64,000 bases of DNA from Lachnospiraceae bacterium NK3A20 (GTDB taxonomy: Bacteria > Bacillota > Clostridia > Lachnospirales > Lachnospiraceae): contig FNQX01000006.1 in assembly GCA_900107575.1 (NCBI GenBank), forward strand, positions 62,001-126,000. Direction: 5' to 3'. A program made the translations under genes and the position numbers. Positions 1-7,661 of the stretch are shown in pieces. The number at the start of each line of letters is the position of its first letter. Position 1 is the stretch's first letter. The notes under the pieces are model-generated. The model made no database searches. It was given only the letters and a program-made list of their open reading frames with translations, and was not told the origin of the DNA.

Positions 1-636
1 CCTTTTCTTCTTTAAATGCTGTTCCAGCATATACAGATTGTCATCCGGTGTGTTGCGACGCTTGGCAGCAGAACCAATCGACGCCCAAAGCGTGCGGAAC
101 TGAGGTTCGCAGAAATCGTCCCTCACACAGGGCTGACCAAGCCTCTCATCTGACGGTATCGGCTGGCGGGGAATAATGCCAATCGGTCCGGCAAAGGTAC
201 CGCACGCCGCGAACATCTGCGGCGCCTGCATCGCCCATTTAAACGCCCCGTAGCCGCCCATAGAGAACCCCGCGACGAAGTTATCCTCTCTTTTTTCAGA
301 CAAAGGGAGGAGCTTCCGCAAATACTCCGGAAGCTCCCTTGAAATCTGTGTCCAGTACTTATAATCTCCTTCTGCGGTATCGCAGTAGGCAGCATAAGAG
401 ATGCCAGGCATCACAATGACCACACCGTGCTGCGCTGCAAACAGCTCTACAGCCGAATAGCGCTGCCAGTCTGTGTAGTCAAAACCGCCGCCGCATAAGA
501 GCCACACGACAGGATATTTATAGTCTGCCGGACGATCCGCCAGAGAATATCCCCACTTGTTCTCAGGGATGATAACCGACACCCCTGTTTTTTCCAACAT
601 CGCCTCAGAATCGTAGTCGATCCTCAAGTAAGCCAT
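1..636 (-). CDS. Alpha/beta-hydrolase-fold esterase (3' end outside window)
   Basis: The reading frame stays open from the ATG at 636 to the left edge (212 codons, no stop), so the C-terminus is missing. The protein has the nucleophile elbow GFSMGGYG after a conserved REDNFVAG lead-in, as in tributyrin/feruloyl-esterase-like hydrolases. It is clearly related to the complete esterase at 18671-19507, which has the same 'YPVxWLLxG...DWQR' and 'EDNF(I/V)AG(L/F)SMGG' blocks. There is no signal peptide, so it should act in the cytoplasm. It follows the two sugar permease genes by 46 bases without a terminator, which suggests one operon and an imported acylated substrate. The exact acyl substrate cannot be read from the sequence. 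Confidence 0.82.
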   Translation of the reverse strand, partial: MAYLRIDYDSEAMLEKTGVSVIIPENKWGYSLADRPADYKYPVVWLLCGGGFDYTDWQRYSAVELFAAQHGVVIVMPGISYAAYCDTAEGDYKYWTQISRELPEYLRKLLPLSEKREDNFVAGFSMGGYGAFKWAMQAPQMFAACGTFAGPIGIIPRQPIPSDERLGQPCVRDDFCEPQFRTLWASIGSAAKRRNTPDDNLYMLEQHLKKKR

Positions 637-682
637 GGAGCCTCTCTCCTTTCAAAACTCTACTTTATCCACGCGCGCATCT

Positions 683-1567
683 TTAACCCTTGACAGAACC
701 CAGCGTGATACCCTTTACAAAGTACTTCTGGAAGAAAGGATAGAGAACGAGAAGCGGAATTACGGCAATGACAGCGATGGCCATGCGCACGCCCTGCGTA
801 GGGACCTTAAAACCAACAGCCATGGAGCTTGAAGCGTGATTCTGCAGGAACACCGTCTGATTGATGACCGCGTTCAGGTAATTTTGAATGCCAAAGAGAT
901 CCGAGCGTTGCTGCAGGAAATAAATTCCATTCGTCCAGTTGTTCCAGTACCCGATAAGGACCATGAGGCCGATCGTGGCGAGAATAGGCTTGCACATGGG
1001 CAGAGTAATCTTGACAAGGGTCTGTGTCTCAGTAGCGCCATCTACGCGGGAAGCCTCCATAACCTCTTCAGGAATACTGGTGTTTATGTAGGTCCTCATC
1101 ATGATTACATAGAAAGGATTCATGAGCAGATACGGAATGATCATGCCCCAGATCGTATCCTTTAAGCCAAGCAGGTTCGTGTATACCATGTATGTGGGAA
1201 CCAGACCGCCGTTGAAGAGCATCGTAAAGAACAGAAAGAAAGCGATCCCATTGCGACCCGGGAGATCTTTTCTGGAAAGTGGATACGCGAACAATACCGT
1301 AAGGATCAGATTCGCCGTTACACCGATCACGGCATAAAGGATGCTCATCAGATATGCCCTGCCGATAGATGCAGCCGCCGTTCCAAGATATCTGTAAGCA
1401 TTTAAGCTGAATTCTTTCGGAAGCAGGCTGTACCCATGCTGCACAATATAATTCTCATCCGTGAATGAGCTGGCGATCAGAAGCCAAAAAGGGATAACAC
1501 ATGCGGCCACGAGGATGATCATGATCGCATAGGTGATAATCTTTGCCGATTTGCTATTGTTAATCAT
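683..1567 (-). CDS. Carbohydrate ABC transporter permease (LplC/YtcP type)
   Basis: This 294-residue protein is a MalG-family inner membrane permease of an oligosaccharide importer. It has about six hydrophobic segments, starting with IITYAIMIILVAACVIPFWL. The cytoplasmic EAA loop 'EEVMEASRVDGATETQ' near residue 180 docks the ATPase. The ending FVKGITLGSVKG is typical of the LplC/YtcP subgroup. It lies 18 bases downstream of the partner permease. No ATPase gene sits in this locus, so the system probably borrows a shared MsmK/UgpC-type ATPase such as the one at 25672-26781; this last point is inference. Confidence 0.92.
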   Translation of the reverse strand: MINNSKSAKIITYAIMIILVAACVIPFWLLIASSFTDENYIVQHGYSLLPKEFSLNAYRYLGTAAASIGRAYLMSILYAVIGVTANLILTVLFAYPLSRKDLPGRNGIAFFLFFTMLFNGGLVPTYMVYTNLLGLKDTIWGMIIPYLLMNPFYVIMMRTYINTSIPEEVMEASRVDGATETQTLVKITLPMCKPILATIGLMVLIGYWNNWTNGIYFLQQRSDLFGIQNYLNAVINQTVFLQNHASSSMAVGFKVPTQGVRMAIAVIAVIPLLVLYPFFQKYFVKGITLGSVKG

Positions 1568-1585
1568 GTCTTTCTCCTCTTAATA

Positions 1586-2518
1586 TCAGAACAGTGCGCT
1601 GTCTGAATCCAGCTTGCGTACAACCATATTTGAAGTAAATACCAGAATAAATCCAACGATAGACTGCAGGAAGCCTGCCGCAGAAGAACGGCCGACATCA
1701 TTCAACTCCAGAAGAGCCCGGTAAACGAAGGTATCAATAGTCTGTGTCGTGGAGTACAGAAGACCGCTGTGCTGAGGAATCTGATAGAAAAGACCGAAAT
1801 CAGAGAAAGCGATACGGCCAACTGCCAGAAGCACCAGCATAATGATCGTCGTCTTGAGCATAGGCATCGTGATGAACTTGATCTGCTGCCATACCGTAGC
1901 TCCATCCATGACAGCTGCCTCATAGTAGGTCTTGTCTATACCGATAACTGTTGAAAAGTAAATAATGGAGCTGTATCCGAAACTCATCCACAGCTGTACG
2001 ATCGGAATGATTACCGGCCAGTACTTCGGCTCGTTGTACCACTTGATCTTATCCATGATACCGAACATCGGAAGGATCGTATTGTTCATGAAGCCCGTAG
2101 AGGGATTCAGGAATGCCAGTACGATATAACCCACAATCGTTGTAGAGAGCAGGTACGGGATCAGAATAATGATCTGACTGAATCGTTTGAAAAAATTATT
2201 GCGAATGCAGTCAAGGCTAATGGCAACAACGATCGCCAGCAGATTGCCTAGCACGATGAATACCAAATTGTAAAGAATAGTATTTCGAATCGCTATCAGG
2301 GCATCCCCATTGCTGAACAGATACTTAAAATTGCTAAGCCCCACCCATGGACTCTTAAGAATTCCTACGGAATAATCGACCTTTTTGAAGGCAATTAGCA
2401 ATCCTACCATGGGAATATAGTTGTTTATTATAAGATATACAACTCCGGGAATGAGCATCAGGTATAGTGGCAGATATCGCTTGAAGCGCGCCTTTTTCCT
2501 ATCTGCATTAGAATTCAT
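1586..2518 (-). CDS. Carbohydrate ABC transporter permease (LplB/YteP type)
   Basis: This 310-residue permease is the MalF-like partner of the gene at 683-1567. I chose the ATG at 2518 because AAGGAGGG lies just upstream; a longer frame from 2566 has no ribosome binding site. The sequence opens with a basic stretch, then the LplB-typical 'YLPLYLMLIPGVVYLIINNYIPM' region (TM1). The EAA loop is 'YYEAAVMDGATVWQQIKFITMPM', and the C-terminus ends 'VVRKLDSDSALF', a form common in this subgroup. It heads a leftward operon of permease, permease and esterase. It is divergent from the binding-protein gene at 2815, with which it shares a 296-base control region. Confidence 0.93.
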   Translation of the reverse strand: MNSNADRKKARFKRYLPLYLMLIPGVVYLIINNYIPMVGLLIAFKKVDYSVGILKSPWVGLSNFKYLFSNGDALIAIRNTILYNLVFIVLGNLLAIVVAISLDCIRNNFFKRFSQIIILIPYLLSTTIVGYIVLAFLNPSTGFMNNTILPMFGIMDKIKWYNEPKYWPVIIPIVQLWMSFGYSSIIYFSTVIGIDKTYYEAAVMDGATVWQQIKFITMPMLKTTIIMLVLLAVGRIAFSDFGLFYQIPQHSGLLYSTTQTIDTFVYRALLELNDVGRSSAAGFLQSIVGFILVFTSNMVVRKLDSDSALF

Positions 2519-2590
2519 ATTACCCTCCTTACAATAATGTGCGAGTTTGTTCTTCTGCAAAAACAAAACGCCTCTACGTTGTTTTGATGT

Positions 2591-2741
2591 TAGCAGAAGA
2601 GACTTTTTACCTGCTATCAGTTTTCTGCCCGGAATTGTTACAAATCTTTTCCAACTCTGAGTGCGGATCCACTCGCAAAAAAGATAAAAATCACATCAGA
2701 AAACTGACAAATTGAGTTAGAAAACTAGCAGAAGTGTCTTT
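2591..2741. promoter_or_regulatory. Cluster of repeated operator-like motifs between divergent transporter genes
   Basis: Three related sites are visible: CAGAAAACTGATAG (minus strand, about 2614-2627), CAGAAAACTGACAA (plus, 2697-2710) and TAGAAAACTAGCAG (plus, 2718-2731). The first two contain a perfect 11-bp inverted repeat, TCAGTTTTCTG at 2617-2627 and CAGAAAACTGA at 2697-2707. A separate direct repeat TAGCAGAAGNGNCTTT occurs at 2591 and 2726. Similar strings occur upstream of the sensor kinase and CE2 genes at 9594-9609 and 9640-9656. I infer binding sites for the AraC-type regulator encoded at 6045-7661. Confidence 0.5.
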
Positions 2742-2769
2742 GCACAATCCGCTATCTTATAGCTAATAT
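2740..2769 (+). promoter_or_regulatory. Candidate promoter of the binding-protein gene
   Basis: TTGCAC at 2740-2745 and TAATAT at 2764-2769 are 18 bases apart, close to the sigma-A consensus. They lie 46 bases before the ATG at 2815. The -35 element touches one copy of the repeated operator-like motif, consistent with regulated transcription. Confidence 0.5.
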
Positions 2770-2780
2770 ATGTAATGGCA

Positions 2781-2797
2781 CGCCGCACGGTGCGGCG
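2781..2797 (+). promoter_or_regulatory. 17-base perfect palindrome in the leader of the binding-protein gene
   Basis: CGCCGCAC-G-GTGCGGCG is an 8-bp perfect inverted repeat around one base. It sits between the candidate -10 element and the AAAGGAGGG ribosome binding site. It could be a repressor operator just downstream of the start of transcription or a small 5' hairpin that alters message stability. There is no U-run, so it is not a terminator. Confidence 0.5.
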
Positions 2798-2814
2798 ACT
2801 ATAAAGGAGGGTAC

Positions 2815-4371
2815 ATGAAGAAATTAGTAGCAGTTGCTCTTACAGGAATTTTGAGCGCTTCCTTCTTAGCGGGCTGTGGTGCCAACTCCGGTGGGCAGCC
2901 ACCGGTTAAGGAATCAGGTTCTGCAAGCTCTGACGAAACTGGAACTTTAAGCGGTGGGCAGGACGACGATTATCCTGTCGTGCGTATGGCCTACAGCCAC
3001 ATCTTCCCGATTGAGGATGAGGAGGCTGTAGAAGAGGAAATGAACAAGATCCTGCGTGAGGAAGCTCACGCCGAAGTCGATCTGGTCGGCATTGACTTCT
3101 CCGATATGACCTCGCAGATGAATCTTCTCCTGACCGGAGGAAACAAGGAGCCTCTGGACATCTTTTCATCGTTCTGGTATCTCCCGTTGAATACCTTAAA
3201 GTCCAATGGGCAAATCGCTGAATTGGACGATCTCTTAAAAACTCATCCTGAAGTTCTGGATCTTTTCAAAGACAATCCGGAGGTCTTGGAAGCCTGCAAG
3301 GTCGATGGCAAATTATATGCACTTCCTACCCTAGGGCCATGGTCCAGTCCTGAATTTTATTTCACCACAAAGGCCGATTCCGATTCTGCCAATATCGACT
3401 GGTCCAAGGTCAACACTCTGGATGATGTCACAGATGCCATGCTAGCTATGAAGAAAGTCAACCCGGATCATTACTACATTCCGGGGGCTACCGAGACCTA
3501 TTATATCCCCAAGGACATTGATACCCTGGGTGACAACAATACATTTCTCGGCGTTCTGACCGATCCTCTGAATAGCACCAAGGTCGAAAACTACTATGAG
3601 TCCGATTACTTTATGAACTTCATGAAAAATGTCAAGACCTGGTCCGAAAATGGTCTGATCAGTCCGGATCCTATGAGCAATACTCTTCCTACGCTGATGT
3701 CCGTGCAGAACGGTATCACTTCTGGATCTCCCGGGTATTGCTGGAGTGATGAAGAGTGGGTTTATGAGGCAAACATTCAACAGCAGTATGGTGGAGACGT
3801 AGTCGGTCACAACTATGGAGAACGTCTCATCACGACCTCCAATATTCAGACCTATCTGTGGCACATCACAAGCTTCTCTACGAACAAAGAAGCTGCCATG
3901 AATGTCCTCGCCGCTCTCTATACAGATTCTCGCTTAGACGATATCTATGGCAACGGTGTGGAAGGTAAAAACTATGTGCTCAATGCAGATGGAAAGCTTG
4001 AATTCCCTGAAGGTGAGAACAATCAAAACAACGGTTGGACCGGTATAGGTGCTTCCTACTCTCTTCCGAACACTTCAGAATGCCGTCCTTGGTATTATCA
4101 GCCGGAGGATATGTGGGATCAGATGATGAAGACCAACTCTGAAGCTAAGCCTTCACTTGCTCTTGGTTTTGTATTCGATTCCACCCCTGTCGCCGATCAG
4201 ATCACAGCCTGCGCTAACGTCTGCGCCCAGTACTATCTGCCTCTGATCAACGGCGAAGCTGATATTGATGATACACTTCCTGCTTTCCAGCAGGCTCTGC
4301 ACGATGCCGGCATCGACGATATCATCGCTGAAAAGCAGTCTCAGCTCGATAAGTGGCTCGCAAGCAAGTAA
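2815..4371 (+). CDS. Extracellular solute-binding lipoprotein of the sugar ABC importer (LplA-like)
   Basis: This 518-residue protein captures the substrate outside the membrane and delivers it to the divergent LplB/LplC permeases. It has a lipoprotein signal peptide with lipobox LAGC at about residues 18-21, followed by a Ser/Gly-rich linker. The mature part is a family-1 solute-binding domain with a central 'ALPTLGPWSSPEFYFTTK' block, of the length usual for LplA-type proteins. AAAGGAGGGTAC before the ATG is a near-ideal ribosome binding site. The 3' side has a clear terminator at 4407-4437. Confidence 0.92.
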   Translation: MKKLVAVALTGILSASFLAGCGANSGGQPPVKESGSASSDETGTLSGGQDDDYPVVRMAYSHIFPIEDEEAVEEEMNKILREEAHAEVDLVGIDFSDMTSQMNLLLTGGNKEPLDIFSSFWYLPLNTLKSNGQIAELDDLLKTHPEVLDLFKDNPEVLEACKVDGKLYALPTLGPWSSPEFYFTTKADSDSANIDWSKVNTLDDVTDAMLAMKKVNPDHYYIPGATETYYIPKDIDTLGDNNTFLGVLTDPLNSTKVENYYESDYFMNFMKNVKTWSENGLISPDPMSNTLPTLMSVQNGITSGSPGYCWSDEEWVYEANIQQQYGGDVVGHNYGERLITTSNIQTYLWHITSFSTNKEAAMNVLAALYTDSRLDDIYGNGVEGKNYVLNADGKLEFPEGENNQNNGWTGIGASYSLPNTSECRPWYYQPEDMWDQMMKTNSEAKPSLALGFVFDSTPVADQITACANVCAQYYLPLINGEADIDDTLPAFQQALHDAGIDDIIAEKQSQLDKWLASK

Positions 4372-4406
4372 GGTAAACTGCCTGTCAGTCAGTAAGAAGA
4401 ATTCCG

Positions 4407-4437
4407 TGGCGGAGACTTGACGTCTCCACCATTTTTT
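4407..4437 (+). terminator. Rho-independent terminator after the binding-protein gene
   Basis: TGGCGGAGAC and GTCTCCACCA form a ten-pair stem with one mismatch around a short loop, followed by six T residues at 4432-4437. The next gene starts 32 bases on, so some read-through into it may occur. Confidence 0.8.
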
Positions 4438-4468
4438 ATCAGCAAAAAATTTTCATAAAAGGATCAAA

Positions 4469-5989
4469 ATGAAAAAAGAAGTGCCTTTGCCCCGCTGCAC
4501 GCCAGAGGAAGCTGGTTTTTCCAGCCTCGATGTGACTGCGTGCATCCAGGCTCTGCAGCATCCCGAGACTGATATGAACAGCTTCATAGCCGCCAGACAC
4601 GGCAAAGTCTTTGCAGAGTGCTGGTGGACTCCCTACTCGCCGGAGCTCGTGCATGTCAATCACTCCTTCGGCAAAAGCTACACCGCAACAGCCATAGGCA
4701 TCGCTGAGCACGAGGGTTATCTGAAACGTAGCGACAAAATCGTCGATATATTTGAAGATGAGATCAGAGGATACGGTATTACCCCGTCTCCTCGCATGAA
4801 GAAAATCACCATAGAGCATGTCCTGACCATGACAAACGGCATGGCAAAAATGCCGTCTATGGAAGGAAACTTCGTAAAAAATTATCTGGCAGCAGAGGTT
4901 GTATACGAACCTGGAACTCGGTTTCTATACAACTCCACTGGCTCCTGCATGCTGGGAGCGATTATCAAAAAGCGTACCGGCATGAATCTGAAGGAGTATC
5001 TGACCCCCAGACTTTTTGAAAAAATCGGTATCGCCCCGGAAAACTTCACCTGGCTCTCTTTCCGTGGAATGGGAATCAACGCTGAACCTGGAACCTTTGC
5101 CAAGACGGAAGATAATCTCAGGCTCGCTATGCTCTATTGTTCCGGCGGATGTTGGAATGGAGAGCAGATTTTGGCTCAAGACTTTGTCTCCAACGCACTC
5201 TCTGTTAAAGTAGATACTTTCTTTGCGCCGGAACACAAAGACGGCCTTCAAGGCTATGGATATCAGCTCTGGAAGTGCTCCCTGCCCGGTGTGTACCGTT
5301 TTGACGGCGGTCAGGGACAGTATGGCTTGATCTGGCCCGAGAAAGATCTCGTCGTTGCCGTCCACGAGGGAGCTTATTCTCCGGACGGCCCCCAGATGAC
5401 TCTAGACGTTCTCTACGACTATCTGCTGGGGAAAATTGCAGATGAACCGTTGCCGGAAGCACCTGAAAATCTTCTAAAGCTTCGCGAAGTTGAGAGAGAG
5501 GTTCATGTCCCTGCTGAAGCCCCAAATTCAATCCCCTTCCCAGTCGAACTTGCCGGTACCTATGCTATTCAGGACGGGCACTTTGACCCCTGGTTTGCCG
5601 CCTCTCCTCCGGGTGTCGGCGATCTGTTCAGGATCTTTCGGGAACCAGAACTTGACATTCCCATTTCCTTCATCACCTTATCTGCCAGTGAGACAGGGCC
5701 GGAGATCCGCTTCGGGGACGATGTTCTAAAAGCCTCGTGGGACGGGAACTGGAAAAGAGAAAAGGCAAACTCCTGCCCATACCCGAACCTGGGAAATTAC
5801 GCCGCCTGCGCCCGCATGACAGACGCCGCGACGCTGGAATTCAACATTCGTTGGTTAAACGGCTGGTTTCAGACAGTCTTAATCTTCTCCTTTGATGGTC
5901 AGGGCGGCCTGAAACTGACGACAAAAAAGCTGCGTTTAAACCGGTCAGATAATTTCCTGATCTACGAGAACACCGCGACAAAAATATGA
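4469..5989 (+). CDS. Serine hydrolase of the beta-lactamase/class C PBP fold
   Basis: This 506-residue enzyme shows the family's S-x-x-K motif as S66-F-G-K69 (in NHSFGKSYTA), the Tyr motif as YNS near residue 153 and a VHEG block near residue 295 at the place of the third motif. Residues 1 to about 340 form the catalytic domain; the rest is a beta-rich C-terminal region (about 345-506), as in EstB-like esterases. No signal peptide is seen, which argues for a cytoplasmic esterase rather than a penicillin-binding protein. It follows the binding-protein gene in the same direction and fits an esterase-rich catabolic locus. The substrate is unknown. Confidence 0.85.
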   Translation: MKKEVPLPRCTPEEAGFSSLDVTACIQALQHPETDMNSFIAARHGKVFAECWWTPYSPELVHVNHSFGKSYTATAIGIAEHEGYLKRSDKIVDIFEDEIRGYGITPSPRMKKITIEHVLTMTNGMAKMPSMEGNFVKNYLAAEVVYEPGTRFLYNSTGSCMLGAIIKKRTGMNLKEYLTPRLFEKIGIAPENFTWLSFRGMGINAEPGTFAKTEDNLRLAMLYCSGGCWNGEQILAQDFVSNALSVKVDTFFAPEHKDGLQGYGYQLWKCSLPGVYRFDGGQGQYGLIWPEKDLVVAVHEGAYSPDGPQMTLDVLYDYLLGKIADEPLPEAPENLLKLREVEREVHVPAEAPNSIPFPVELAGTYAIQDGHFDPWFAASPPGVGDLFRIFREPELDIPISFITLSASETGPEIRFGDDVLKASWDGNWKREKANSCPYPNLGNYAACARMTDAATLEFNIRWLNGWFQTVLIFSFDGQGGLKLTTKKLRLNRSDNFLIYENTATKI

Positions 5990-6001
5990 TAGTTGCAGAA
6001 T

Positions 6002-6028
6002 TGCCGGCAGCCCCAGGGGCCTCCGGCA
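6002..6028. terminator. Bidirectional terminator hairpin between convergent genes
   Basis: TGCCGG-ca-GCCCC-a-GGGGC-ct-CCGGCA is an almost perfectly symmetrical GC-rich hairpin between the stops of the serine hydrolase and the AraC-type regulator. T-rich sequence follows on the plus side only at a distance, so termination efficiency is uncertain. Confidence 0.6.
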
Positions 6029-6044
6029 GTATCATCTTTACAAT

Positions 6045-7661
6045 TTACTTTTCTTCCTTTACCCTTGCCCTGTATTCGCTGGGCGTCACTCCCTCAAATT
6101 TCTTAAAAACCTGCGAGAAATGCGAGAAGTTCGTGTACCCCAGTTCAATTGAGATGAGGCTGACTGAAATATTTGTATGCGCCAGCATCTCCTTGGCGGC
6201 CTCCAGCTTAGACAAGATGATGTACTCCTTGATGTTCTGCCCCGTCTCCTTTTTAAACAGCTTGGTGAAGTACTCCGGGCTCAGATGTACATGGTCGGCC
6301 ACATCCTTTACTGTCACAGGCAGCGAAAGATTATCCACAATGTACTGCTTCGCGCGCTCCACGTCCCCGACATCTGTATTCTTTATCTCCACACGGTCTA
6401 CGGTCGAGAGCATAAAGTGAACGCCCTTTCGCAGCGATTCCACATCCTTGAAGCTGTCCATATATTCCTGATAGGTGTAATCACTGGTGAACAGATCCGA
6501 TGTATCTGTATCATTCTGATAGAAATACAACAGGAAAACATGCGTCAGCTGCTGATGCAATTCGCACAAATCCTTGAATTTTGAGGTGCTCTTATCGACT
6601 ATTCTGGCAATATAGGCTTCGATTTCATTCTCCAGAATTTTTTTCTGCCCTGATGCGATCAACTTTTCCCATCGCTTTACGCTTTCGGAAAGATCGGTGA
6701 TCCTCACCTCCTGCGCCTGCGTGCCCCCGCCCAGAAGGAGGCACCTAGATTCGTGCGTTATGTTCTCTTCGATCGCGTTCATCACCTCATGGACCTGTTC
6801 TCTGACATCCTGAAGGGTGGACTGCCCGCCTGCGTAAACAGAGATTTTCATCGGACTCATCTTAACTTTAAGCGACTCATAAAACGAGTGGGTTAGGGGT
6901 TGACTCAAATCGACATCTTTTCCATCGCTGTTAAAAAACAAGAGAACAAATTCCCGATAACGATTGACTGTGAACAATTTTTCCAAGGGGTAACCGATCT
7001 TCACTTCCTCTAAGGACTGATCGATCATATCCCAAATCTCTTTTTCGGTAAACGGATCCTTGTCCGCTTTGCTAAAATCATCACTCACAACGTACAGAAG
7101 CCTCACCATGCTGGAAGGCTCCAGAAAAATGCCGAACCGGTGCAGCAGCTCCAGAGATGAGGCCCTGTCCTCCTCACGGCGTGAGAATAAATTCAGGACC
7201 GTGTGATTCATAATCTCATATTCATTCTGCCGAACCAGTGAGGCATACTGCAACAGCTTTCTTTCCCGTGCGCGCTTCTGTATGAATTGAACCGCCCGCT
7301 TTAAGCATTCCTCGATAACCTCCGGTTCCGCAGGTTGCAGCAGATAATCGAAACATCCATACTTCACACTCTCCTGCGCGTCATCAAAGCTCGCATGGCT
7401 GGTAATCATTACCCTGACCATATCCGGATATTTCTTCTGTACAAGGCGATTTAGTTCGAGTCCACTCATACCGGGCATTTCTATGTCCATGAACAGAATA
7501 TCCGCGGAGAAATGCTCCATGGTCTTTATCGCTTCTTCTCCACTGGCAGCCATCCTGAACTCTGTTATGCCGCAATCTTCAAAATGGACCCCGGCCGCAA
7601 AGCCCTCCCGCACATTCTTCTGATCATCTACAAACATCAGACGGATGCAGTCTTTATTCAT
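6045..7661 (-). CDS. AraC-family response regulator (YesN type)
   Basis: This 538-residue cytoplasmic regulator has an N-terminal receiver domain (about 6-125) with acidic pair D12-D13 and phospho-acceptor D59 in 'FMDIEMPG'. A long middle region (about 130-420) of the YesN kind follows. The C-terminus (about 430-538) has two helix-turn-helix motifs of AraC type: 'VTVKDVADHVHLSPEYFTKL' and 'ISLISIELGYTN'-like sequence before FSQVFKKFEGVTPSEYR. It overlaps the sensor kinase gene by four bases (ATGA), so the two form a pair. Its likely targets are the divergent transporter promoters and the CE2 esterase promoter, where related motifs occur. Confidence 0.93.
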   Translation of the reverse strand: MNKDCIRLMFVDDQKNVREGFAAGVHFEDCGITEFRMAASGEEAIKTMEHFSADILFMDIEMPGMSGLELNRLVQKKYPDMVRVMITSHASFDDAQESVKYGCFDYLLQPAEPEVIEECLKRAVQFIQKRARERKLLQYASLVRQNEYEIMNHTVLNLFSRREEDRASSLELLHRFGIFLEPSSMVRLLYVVSDDFSKADKDPFTEKEIWDMIDQSLEEVKIGYPLEKLFTVNRYREFVLLFFNSDGKDVDLSQPLTHSFYESLKVKMSPMKISVYAGGQSTLQDVREQVHEVMNAIEENITHESRCLLLGGGTQAQEVRITDLSESVKRWEKLIASGQKKILENEIEAYIARIVDKSTSKFKDLCELHQQLTHVFLLYFYQNDTDTSDLFTSDYTYQEYMDSFKDVESLRKGVHFMLSTVDRVEIKNTDVGDVERAKQYIVDNLSLPVTVKDVADHVHLSPEYFTKLFKKETGQNIKEYIILSKLEAAKEMLAHTNISVSLISIELGYTNFSHFSQVFKKFEGVTPSEYRARVKEEK

